Assembly (NCBI GenBank): GCA_020718315.1
Contig: DYSK01000019.1
Span: forward strand, 1-22,395
Direction: 5' to 3'
Source: Draconibacterium orientale
GTDB taxonomy: Bacteria > Bacteroidota > Bacteroidia > Bacteroidales > UBA12170
DNA: 22,395 bases
Both the position numbers and the translations under genes were made by a program. The notes below the pieces were generated by a model. The model was not told the DNA's origin and made no database searches. It was given only the letters and a program-made list of their open reading frames with translations. Below, piece by piece: positions 15,498 to 22,395 of the stretch (within the stretch, counting starts at the first letter, position 1; each line of letters opens with the position of its first letter).

Positions 15498-15699
15498 TTA
15501 AAGCATTGATAAACAAAGGTGAGAATAAATAATTGAAATTAAAAGCCCAAAATTGAATATTTTCAATAAATATTATGTCCATCAAGTGTTTTTTAAAATT
15601 TCCCAATTTTTGATTGAAAGATTGGACTCTACATCTCTTGATAAATTTCTCTGACAGCTAAACATTTATATATATTTTTGATTTTTCAATTCGACAACT
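15498..15699. promoter_or_regulatory. Divergent intergenic region, siaB-like / receiver-PPDK-like gene
   Basis: 202 AT-rich bases between divergent start codons. On the plus strand TATTTTTG (15673-15680) is an exact TAnnTTTG box, with TCTG (15650-15653) 19 bases upstream as a one-mismatch -33; the ATG is at 15700, 19 bases past the box. On the minus strand only a one-mismatch box (CAATTTTG, about 15549-15556) was seen. Shared control of the two sides is possible but not shown. Confidence 0.4.
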
Positions 15700-18675
15700 A
15701 TGCCTAGCTATACCAATATTTTAAAATCGGGTCATTCCATCTTTACAGAGACTTCGTTCAATAATTTGATGAAACGAAGAATCTACAATATTTTGTTGCT
15801 TGCCAGTGCTTACGATGCTTTTATTTTGGAAGACGACGGACGCATCGATGAGCAAATCTTCGACGAATATGTTTCATTAAACCTTCGGTATCCACCCCAA
15901 TTTATTTTAGTTACCGACGAAACGGAGGCGCATAGGGTATTGAGAGAACAAAACATTGATCTCGTCATTACGATGTTGAGCGCCGAAAAAGAATCGGCTT
16001 TTGATTTTGCTGCCGGTCTAAAAAGCAAATATCCCAATATTCCGGTGGTTGCTCTAACGCCTTTCTCCAGAGAAGCTTCTTTGAGATTTGATTCTGAAAA
16101 AGCACAAATTTTCGACTATGTTTTTAGTTGGTTGGGAAATGCCGATTTGTTGTTGGCTATCATCAAACTTATTGAAGACAAAATGAATGCGGAACACGAT
16201 ATCAATGTTATTGGCGTTCAGGCCATTATATTGGTCGAGGATTCGGTTCGTTTTTATTCCAGTTATTTGCCCAATATCTATAAAATCATTTTTACACAAG
16301 CCAAGCAGTTTATGCAAGAGGGCTTAAACGAACATCAAAAGATGCTTCGTATGCGTGGCCGTCCAAAAATTTTGTTCGCCACAACCTATGAAGATGCCAT
16401 TGGCTTGTACGACAAATACAAAAACAATCTTTTGGGTGTAATCACCGACATGAGCTATAAACACTACGGCGTACGAAATCCGTATGCAGGACTCAGTTTG
16501 TGTAAACTCATCAAAGCCGATAATAAACATACGCCTTTGCTTATCCAATCGTCGGATGCCAACAATATTCTTTTTGCCAAAGAGTTGCGCGCAGGTTTTT
16601 TGCACAAACAATCCAAAACCCTGTTGCGCGATTTACGTCTGTTTATTATCAAACATTTTGCCTTTGGTCCTTTTGAATTTATAAATCCTACTTCACATCA
16701 AATCGTTGACAAAGCCGACGATTTGAAAGAAATGCAGGAAAAATTGTATTTGATTCCAGATGCCTCTTTGCGGTATCATATTACCCGCAATCATTTTTCG
16801 AAATGGCTGAATGCTCGTGCTTTGTTTTCGATAGCCAGCATTTTTAAACAAGTGTCGGCCGAAGATTTTGTGAATCTGGACGATGCGCGTCATTTTCTTT
16901 TTCAGAGCATTCAGAATTTCCGAATCAACAAAGGAAGGGGTATTATTGCGGAATTTGAGAAAGACAGCTACGACGAATATTTGATTTTTACGCGATTGGG
17001 CAATGGCTCTATTGGTGGAAAAGCAAGAGGGCTGGCTTTTTTAGATTCTATGATAAAACGAAACAATCTCTTAGATAAATTTCCAAATGTGCTGATAAGT
17101 ATTCCGCGTACATTGGTATTTAGTACCGAATTGTTCGACGAATTTATGGAAACAAACGATTTGTATAAAGTGGCGCTTTCGGATTGGAGCGACGAAAAAA
17201 TACTGGATCATTTTGTGTCGGCAAGCCTGCCCGAACGGGTAATCGAAAATTTGAAAGCGTTTATTCGTGTTGTACGCAAACCCATTGCCATTCGGTCTTC
17301 CAGTCTTTTGGAAGATTCGCATTATCAGCCATTTGCCGGAATTTACGCCACCTATATGATTCCGAATCTTCCCAACGATCCGCAGCAAATGATCAAACTA
17401 CTGAGCATCGCCATCAAAAGCGTTTATGCTTCGGTTTATTTTCATGCTCCCAAAGCTTATATGACGGCCACTTCAAGCGTAATCGACGAGGAAAAAATGA
17501 GCATTGTTTTTCAGGAAATAACCGGATCGCCCCACAAGAACTATTTTTTCCCCACTTTTTCCGGAGTAGCCCGATCAATCAATTTCTATCCTATCGAACC
17601 CGAAAAACCGGAAGATGGAATCGTAAATGTGGCTGTTGGATTAGGAAAACAAATTGTTGAAGGCGGTCAATCGTTGCGGTTTTCGCCCAAATATCCGCAT
17701 AAAATTTTGCAGCTTTCGTCGCCAGATCAGGCGCTGAAAGAAACACAAAAAGAATTTTATGTGCTCGATTTGGATCCAAAAAGCTTTAGAGCCAGTACCA
17801 ATGATGCTGTAAATTTCAAGACATTTCAAATTCGAGAAGTCGATTCGGACTGGGGTATCGACAAGCTTTTGTCGGTGTACGATTTTGAAAACAACATTAT
17901 CAGAGAAGGAAGCGGGCTTAGCGGAAAGAAACTGGTTACATTTTCCAATATCCTGAAACACAATACATTTCCTTTGGCTCAAATCTTGTCCGACATTTTG
18001 ACCATTGGCGAAAAGGAAATGAGTGCTCCGGTTGAGATTGAGTTTGCCGTTAATTTAAACAAACAAGCCTCCGATCCAGCTATTTTCAATATTCTACAAA
18101 TCCGTCCAATTGTTGCCCCAAAAGAATTTGTTTCGAAAGATTTATCCACCATCAATAAAGAAGACACCATCATTTGTTCGAGATCGGCATTGGGAAATGG
18201 CCGAATTAGCGATTTACACGACTTTGTATTTGTGAAGCCTCAAAGTTTTAAAGCCGCCAAGAGTCCGCAAATTGCTGAACGGATTCGGGCTATCAATAAG
18301 GGATTGATTGAGGAAGACAGGTATTACATTCTCGTTGGTCCGGGACGTTGGGGCTCGAGCGATAGCTGGCTGGGAATACCCGTAAAATGGTCGTCCATAT
18401 CCAATGCGCGGATTATTGTGGAATCTAGTTTGGAAAATTACCGAATTGACCCAAGTCAAGGGACTCATTTTTTCCAAAATCTAACCTCTTTCCGAGTGGG
18501 CTATTTCACCGTCAATCCATTTATCAACGATGGATATTACGACATTGATTTTCTGAACCAGATGCCCGCCTATTACGAAGATGAGTTTATTAAACACATT
18601 CGTTTTGATGAAGCATTGAAAGCCGAAATTGATGGAAAAAACACCTTAGGCGTTGTTTACAAACCGGGCAAATAA
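15700..18675 (+). CDS. Receiver-receiver-PPDK (PEP/pyruvate-binding) domain protein
   Basis: 991 residues. About 28-160 is receiver-like but lacks the phospho-acceptor aspartate (VITMLS at its place). About 175-318 is a second receiver-like domain that keeps the acidic pair E180 D181, the acceptor position D250 (LGVITDMS), S284/S285 and K303. From about 430 to 815 lies an ATP-grasp domain like the N-terminal half of pyruvate phosphate dikinase / PEP synthase: NGSIGGKARGLAFL, PIAIRSSSLLEDSHYQPFAG, IVFQEITGS, VEIEFAVN and ILQIRPI. The C-terminus (about 820-991) has LVGPGRWGSSDSWLGIPVKW. I see neither the swivelling phosphohistidine domain nor the PEP/pyruvate barrel, so it is not a PEP synthase. 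I infer a signalling or phosphotransfer role. It converges on the coiled-coil gene with a 15-base gap. Confidence 0.85.
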   Translation: MPSYTNILKSGHSIFTETSFNNLMKRRIYNILLLASAYDAFILEDDGRIDEQIFDEYVSLNLRYPPQFILVTDETEAHRVLREQNIDLVITMLSAEKESAFDFAAGLKSKYPNIPVVALTPFSREASLRFDSEKAQIFDYVFSWLGNADLLLAIIKLIEDKMNAEHDINVIGVQAIILVEDSVRFYSSYLPNIYKIIFTQAKQFMQEGLNEHQKMLRMRGRPKILFATTYEDAIGLYDKYKNNLLGVITDMSYKHYGVRNPYAGLSLCKLIKADNKHTPLLIQSSDANNILFAKELRAGFLHKQSKTLLRDLRLFIIKHFAFGPFEFINPTSHQIVDKADDLKEMQEKLYLIPDASLRYHITRNHFSKWLNARALFSIASIFKQVSAEDFVNLDDARHFLFQSIQNFRINKGRGIIAEFEKDSYDEYLIFTRLGNGSIGGKARGLAFLDSMIKRNNLLDKFPNVLISIPRTLVFSTELFDEFMETNDLYKVALSDWSDEKILDHFVSASLPERVIENLKAFIRVVRKPIAIRSSSLLEDSHYQPFAGIYATYMIPNLPNDPQQMIKLLSIAIKSVYASVYFHAPKAYMTATSSVIDEEKMSIVFQEITGSPHKNYFFPTFSGVARSINFYPIEPEKPEDGIVNVAVGLGKQIVEGGQSLRFSPKYPHKILQLSSPDQALKETQKEFYVLDLDPKSFRASTNDAVNFKTFQIREVDSDWGIDKLLSVYDFENNIIREGSGLSGKKLVTFSNILKHNTFPLAQILSDILTIGEKEMSAPVEIEFAVNLNKQASDPAIFNILQIRPIVAPKEFVSKDLSTINKEDTIICSRSALGNGRISDLHDFVFVKPQSFKAAKSPQIAERIRAINKGLIEEDRYYILVGPGRWGSSDSWLGIPVKWSSISNARIIVESSLENYRIDPSQGTHFFQNLTSFRVGYFTVNPFINDGYYDIDFLNQMPAYYEDEFIKHIRFDEALKAEIDGKNTLGVVYKPGK

Positions 18676-18690
18676 AAGCTGGGGAAATGC

Positions 18691-19629
18691 TTAATCTAAT
18701 ACAAAACTCGTTTCGCCAATTTCCTGACCATCGGCAAAAACAATGACTTGGTATTTTCCGGTTTGCATTTCCATTTCTTCAAATTTCTTAGTCCAAAACA
18801 AACACATATAAATGGCTTGATTGTCGTAATTGATTTGTTTGTAAATGGAATATTGGATCATTTCGCCTTTGTATTCAAAAACAAAATCTTCGGCTATTCC
18901 GGGGCTTAATATTTTATTGTCGGGGCGCGCAATGCGCACATAAACGTCTTTTGTTCCGGGGCGCAAAACCACATTTTTGCTCAAAGTGAAACAAACCTTT
19001 ACTTTGTTTACCCGTCGGGCTTTGGTGGTTTCTGTTTCGCTGCTCGATTTTTTTGTATAAATACCCGTAGCGGTCACATTGTAGGCTTCCAAAACGGAGG
19101 CTTCTACAATTTTTCCGGTCAATTGTTCTTTCTCTTTTTCCAGAACACTGTTTTTTCGCTGTTCCGAATTGTAGCGTTGCTTGATGTTTTGATTTTCTTC
19201 GACCAAGTGCTGGTTTACAACATAAAGCGAATCCATTTGGTTTACGTAGGTTTGGGCTACCAATCTAAGCTGATCGAGTTTCTTCTGAACTTTGCGGTAT
19301 TCCCATTTATAATTCAACAAATCGTTGATCTCTTTGGCATTGGCAACGATAATGCTGTCTTTTGAAGTGAGCGAATCGGCTAAATCGCCATAGGCCAGTT
19401 TAATTTGCTCGTGCTCTGCCATCAACGAATCCAAGTTGGCTTGTAGTTCCGTGCGTTGAGCTTCTTTTTCGCTTGCCAGGCTTTCCAGTTCACCACTTTT
19501 CTGTCTATTGCTGTAGATAAAATAAGCCGCCACAAGGCTTACCACAAGCAGTAATACCCAAGCTAAATAGGAAAAATTATTTTGTGATGATTTGGATTTC
19601 GAATTGATTTCTGTCATTTGCTGATTCAT
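18691..19629 (-). CDS. Single-pass membrane coiled-coil protein of unknown function
   Basis: 312 residues. A polar N-terminus of about 20 residues is followed by one membrane helix (about 22-39, YLAWVLLLVVSLVAAYFIY). A long heptad-rich coiled coil follows (about 45-175), and then a compact, strand-rich C-terminal domain (about 180-312) with KVKVCFTLSKNVVLRPGTKD, VYVRIARPDNKILSPG and YQVIVFADGQEIGETSFVL. With no signal cleavage site, an N-in topology would put the coil and the C-terminal domain in the periplasm. I do not recognise a characterised family; similar proteins in Bacteroidota are sometimes named after SMC or ParA only because of the coil, which is not evidence of that function. A -7 box lies at 19685-19692. 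A start at the fifth codon (also ATG) is possible. Confidence 0.8.
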   Translation of the reverse strand: MNQQMTEINSKSKSSQNNFSYLAWVLLLVVSLVAAYFIYSNRQKSGELESLASEKEAQRTELQANLDSLMAEHEQIKLAYGDLADSLTSKDSIIVANAKEINDLLNYKWEYRKVQKKLDQLRLVAQTYVNQMDSLYVVNQHLVEENQNIKQRYNSEQRKNSVLEKEKEQLTGKIVEASVLEAYNVTATGIYTKKSSSETETTKARRVNKVKVCFTLSKNVVLRPGTKDVYVRIARPDNKILSPGIAEDFVFEYKGEMIQYSIYKQINYDNQAIYMCLFWTKKFEEMEMQTGKYQVIVFADGQEIGETSFVLD

Positions 19630-19684
19630 TTAAATTTTCAAAGCTTTTGCTCAACGTATTAAAGCGTAATATAGTACGTATTTG

Positions 19685-19692
19685 CAAAGATA
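19685..19692 (-). promoter_or_regulatory. Candidate -7 box for the coiled-coil gene
   Basis: Minus strand TATCTTTG matches TAnnTTTG exactly, about 55 bases before the start codon at 19629. No -33 element at consensus spacing was found. Confidence 0.4.
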
Positions 19693-19864
19693 TTCATTCG
19701 CAAAAGAAAATTTGGTTTTATTGGGATAAAATTTTGAGTAAATGGCAAATGAATCGATTTGAAAAGAAATCGGGACGTTTTGCTCCGTTCGGGCACCCGC
19801 GAATATTGGGCAAGCAAACGGATTCTTAATTAATTAAAAAACGAAAATAATTGAGCGGAACTGT

Positions 19865-19881
19865 CGGCAAGTAGTTTGCCG
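19865..19881. repeat. Small inverted repeat (hairpin) upstream of rnr
   Basis: CGGCAA (19865-19870), loop GTAGT, TTGCCG (19876-19881). No T-run follows on the plus strand and no A-run precedes it, so a standard terminator is unlikely. It could be an operator or an RNA structure. Confidence 0.4.
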
Positions 19882-20014
19882 GCTTACTCTTCAGGAATAA
19901 ACATTGTCTTTCGAATTCAAAAATAAATAAATCTATCCTTCATTTTTCTTCATATTCTTTTAACATGCTTACACGCTGATTTTCGTAATTTTACAAATTC
20001 TTAAATTAATTATC

Positions 20015-22165
20015 ATGAAAAATCAGCCTGATCAGATCAACAATCCATTTGTTAAAACTATTTTATCCGATTTTGGAAACAATCCGTATTTGGCTTTCAA
20101 CTACAAACAAATAGCCAAACGACTGGGAATTAAAGATCAAGCGGGAAAAATGCAAATACTCGATTTGTTGCTCGACTTGAGCCGGCAGAAAATTTTGCTG
20201 GAACCGAAAAAGGGAAAATTTCAAATCAACCCCAAACACATTTCTGATTATAGCAAAGGAAAGTCGTATGCAATGGGAAAGGTTGATATGCTTTCAACAG
20301 GAAAAGCCTATGTGATCAACAAAGAAGGCGGCGACGATATTTTCATCTCAGCAAACAACACCAAAGACGCCTTGAATGGCGATAAAGTCAAGGTTTTTAT
20401 TTTCCCACAGCGGAAAGGGCGGAAACTAGAAGGGCAGATTTTGGAAGTTCTAGAGCGCGCAAAAACCAAATTTGTTGGAACCATCGAAATTTCAAAAGGT
20501 TTTGGATTTGTGATTCCTGACGATCCAAAAGTGGCGATCGATTTTTTTATCTCTAAAGAAAATCTCAATGAGGCCAAGAATGGGCAAAAAGTAATCGTTG
20601 AACTCGAACAATGGCCTGATCATGCTAAAAATCCCTTTGGGAAAATAATTCAAATTTTGGGAAACCCGGGCGAACACAATGTAGAGATACAATCTATTTT
20701 GCTGGATCATAATTTCGAATTGAGTTTTAGTAAAACAATTGAAGATGCTGCAGCGAAAATCCCCAACGAGATTTCGGAAACAGAAATCGCCAAACGTCGC
20801 GATTTTCGAAATGTGTTCACCATCACCATCGACCCTTTTGATGCCAAAGATTTTGACGACGCCATAAGTTTGCGAAAAATAAAAGAGAATCTCTGGGAAG
20901 TGGGCGTTCATATTGCCGACGTTTCGCATTTTGTCCCCGAAGGCTCACTGATTGACGAAGAAGCTTACGACAGAGCAACGTCGATCTATTTGGTAGATCG
21001 CGTGATTCCTATGCTTCCCGAACACCTTTCAAATCTTGTTTGTTCGCTCAGGCCCAATGAAGAAAAACTCACTTTTTCGGCCGTTTTCGAAATGGACGAA
21101 CAAGCCACAATTCATTCGGAATGGTTCGGCAGAACAGTAATCAATTCGAACCACCGATTTACTTACGAAGAAGTACAAAGTATGCTTGAAGGCGAAGACG
21201 GAGCGTACAAAAACGAAATTCTGACTTTCAACCAATTGGCTACCAAATTGCGGGAAGAGCGGTTTAAAAAAGGGGCGATTAATTTCGAATCCGTAGAAGT
21301 AAAATTTAAGCTTGATGAGCACAGCAATCCAATTGGGGTATTCATTAAAGAGCAAAAAGAAGCGCATCGACTGATAGAAGATTTTATGCTTTTGGCCAAT
21401 AAAAAAGTGGCAGAATATGTTGGAAAACCACAAGGAAATAAAAAAATAAAACCATTTGTGTATCGTATCCACGACGAACCAAGTCCCGAAAAACTCAATA
21501 CCTTCGCTCAGTTTGTAAATAAATTGGGCTACGAAATGAATATCAGCTCGCGACAAAACATTGTGAAATCTTACAACAATTTGTTTAAAGCCATACAAGG
21601 AAAAGGCGAAAAAAATATGATAGAAACCATTGCCGTACGGACGATGGCAAAAGCTATTTATTCAACCGATAATCACGGACATTATGGTTTATCGTTTCCT
21701 TATTATACCCATTTCACTTCGCCCATTCGTCGTTATCCCGATTTGATGGTTCATCGGCTTTTGGCGCTTTATTTGGAAAATGGAAACGGCCCAAAAGTGA
21801 TTGATTTGGAAGAGAAATGCAAACACAGTTCGGAAATGGAACGCAATGCCGTGGAGGCCGAACGCGCCTCAATAAAATACATGCAAGCGGTGTTTATGAA
21901 AGATAAAATTGGTCAGAAATTCGACGGACTCATTTCGGGCGTTAGTAAATGGGGCGTTTATGTGGAACTGATTGGCAGCAAAGTGGAGGGCATGATTCGC
22001 ATGAACGATATGGCCGACGATTTTTATTTTCTGGACGAAGACAATTATCAAGTGATTGGACAGCGATTTGGAAAACGTTATAAGCTAGGCGATACGGTTC
22101 GTATTCAGGTAAAGAATATCGATGTTCAGAAAAAACACATCGACTATTTGCTTGTTGAGAAATAG
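20015..22165 (+). CDS. rnr: Ribonuclease R (RNB-family 3'-5' exoribonuclease)
   Basis: 716 residues. Degrades structured RNA from the 3' end and takes part in rRNA and mRNA decay. A winged-helix N-terminus (about 10-75) is followed by two OB/cold-shock domains (about 80-140 and 150-215; GTIEISKGFGFVIPDD). The RNB catalytic domain covers about 255-590. The metal-binding aspartates are D273, D279, D281 and D282 in TIDPFDAKDFDDA, and TSPIRRYPDLMVHRLL marks its end. An S1 domain lies at about 630-714 (FDGLISGVSKWGVYVELIGS). The protein stops at IDYLLVEK without the lysine-rich tail of the E. coli enzyme. The stop is 1 base from the stop of the convergent PAP2 gene. Confidence 0.96.
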   Translation: MKNQPDQINNPFVKTILSDFGNNPYLAFNYKQIAKRLGIKDQAGKMQILDLLLDLSRQKILLEPKKGKFQINPKHISDYSKGKSYAMGKVDMLSTGKAYVINKEGGDDIFISANNTKDALNGDKVKVFIFPQRKGRKLEGQILEVLERAKTKFVGTIEISKGFGFVIPDDPKVAIDFFISKENLNEAKNGQKVIVELEQWPDHAKNPFGKIIQILGNPGEHNVEIQSILLDHNFELSFSKTIEDAAAKIPNEISETEIAKRRDFRNVFTITIDPFDAKDFDDAISLRKIKENLWEVGVHIADVSHFVPEGSLIDEEAYDRATSIYLVDRVIPMLPEHLSNLVCSLRPNEEKLTFSAVFEMDEQATIHSEWFGRTVINSNHRFTYEEVQSMLEGEDGAYKNEILTFNQLATKLREERFKKGAINFESVEVKFKLDEHSNPIGVFIKEQKEAHRLIEDFMLLANKKVAEYVGKPQGNKKIKPFVYRIHDEPSPEKLNTFAQFVNKLGYEMNISSRQNIVKSYNNLFKAIQGKGEKNMIETIAVRTMAKAIYSTDNHGHYGLSFPYYTHFTSPIRRYPDLMVHRLLALYLENGNGPKVIDLEEKCKHSSEMERNAVEAERASIKYMQAVFMKDKIGQKFDGLISGVSKWGVYVELIGSKVEGMIRMNDMADDFYFLDEDNYQVIGQRFGKRYKLGDTVRIQVKNIDVQKKHIDYLLVEK

Positions 22166-22166
22166 C

Positions 22167-22395
22167 CTAACTCAAAAATCCCTTTTGCCATTTTTCGTTT
22201 TCAGAAAGATTCGAAAATTTCTTGAAAAGAAGGAGAATAATAACGGGAAAAAGATAGCCTATCAAGGCACCAAACCATACATCAATAAAAAAATGCTGCA
22301 ACAGATAAACGCGCGTTAAGGCAACCACTGTAGCCAAAAACAAATAAACATAAACCAAAGATAGCCGCCGACTCAATAACACCAAAAACGTAACA
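22167..22395 (-). CDS. PAP2-superfamily protein, C-terminal part (5' end outside window)
   Basis: The frame continues past the right edge (VTFLVLLSRR before the first visible TTG), so only the last 75 or so residues are seen. They contain the third PAP2 motif in the form TRVYLLQHFFIDVWFG (S/T-R, H, D) between two hydrophobic helices, and end in a basic, polar tail (KKFSNLSENEKWQKGFLS). This supports a membrane phosphatase of the same superfamily as the gene at 10514-11092, but the two differ clearly in sequence. It converges on rnr with a 1-base gap and no terminator between them. Confidence 0.75.
   Translation of the reverse strand, partial: VTFLVLLSRRLSLVYVYLFLATVVALTRVYLLQHFFIDVWFGALIGYLFPVIILLLFKKFSNLSENEKWQKGFLS

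Larger units (their letters stand above)
19630..20014. other. 385-base intergenic region before RNase R
   Basis: No convincing gene; a TTG-started 60-codon frame at 19647-19829 does not look coding. It holds the -7 box of the minus-strand coiled-coil gene (19685-19692), a small hairpin (19865-19881), and a weak TAATTTTA box (19986-19993) about 21 bases before the RNase R ATG. The part from 19760 to 19810 is more GC-rich than the rest; its origin is unknown. Confidence 0.6.

Noticed and set aside
15700..18675. Calling this gene phosphoenolpyruvate synthase
   Set aside because: Only the ATP-grasp PEP/pyruvate-binding domain is visible; the phosphohistidine and PEP-barrel domains needed for catalysis are not seen.
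18691..19629. Calling the coiled-coil protein an SMC or ParA chromosome-partition protein
   Set aside because: There is no Walker A or B motif; the similarity would rest on the coiled coil alone.
19647..19829. 60-codon plus-strand frame in the gap upstream of rnr
   Set aside because: It begins at TTG, shows no recognisable motif and overlaps the promoter of the opposite-strand gene.
1..22395. tRNA, rRNA, CRISPR, transposase or phage genes
   Set aside because: I looked for cloverleaf-like sequences, regularly spaced repeats and integrase or transposase motifs and saw none; a dedicated tRNA or repeat search was not possible here.

Overview
The window looks like chromosomal DNA of a member of the Bacteroidota, probably Bacteroidales or Marinilabiliales. 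It is AT-rich, has no Shine-Dalgarno-led starts worth noting, and shows -7 boxes of the Bacteroidota type (TAnnTTTG) close upstream of several starts. The neighbourhood hpt-adk-obgE and a proline-rich TonB paralogue also fit that phylum. No tRNA, rRNA, CRISPR array, insertion sequence or prophage is visible.

Left part (1-9815): the 3' end of a saccharopine dehydrogenase gene, then lnt (apolipoprotein N-acyltransferase), thiL (thiamine-phosphate kinase) and uvrC (excision nuclease subunit), all on the plus strand and separated by about 45-185 bases. A bidirectional hairpin terminator at about 5374-5406 separates uvrC from the convergent tonB. Then gcvH and a TatD-type hydrolase on the minus strand, with a bifunctional (p)ppGpp synthetase/hydrolase (Rel) running divergently.

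Middle part (9799-15497): one long minus-strand series read in the order siaB-like kinase, siaC-like phosphoprotein, a membrane coiled-coil protein, hpt, adk, obgE, a PAP2 phosphatase and an RluA-type pseudouridine synthase. The first three form a tight unit (4-base overlap, then a 3-base gap). obgE, PAP2 and rluA are separated by 2 and 1 bases. hpt has its own candidate -7 box. The adk gene is unusual: it encodes two complete adenylate-kinase domains in tandem, and the second has substitutions at key positions.

Right part (15498-22395): a 991-residue protein with two receiver-like domains joined to a PEP/pyruvate-binding (PPDK ATP-grasp) domain, divergent from the Sia unit; a convergent single-pass coiled-coil protein of unknown function; a 385-base gap; RNase R; and the 3' part of a second PAP2-family gene cut by the window edge.

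Most of the window is core housekeeping: lipoprotein maturation, thiamine, DNA repair, glycine cleavage, stringent response, purine salvage, ribosome assembly and RNA decay. The part most likely to hold undescribed biology is 14032-18675. There a SiaB/SiaC partner-switch pair is coupled to a membrane-anchored coiled-coil protein instead of the diguanylate cyclase SiaD, next to a divergent receiver/PPDK-like protein. The tandem adenylate kinase is the second candidate.
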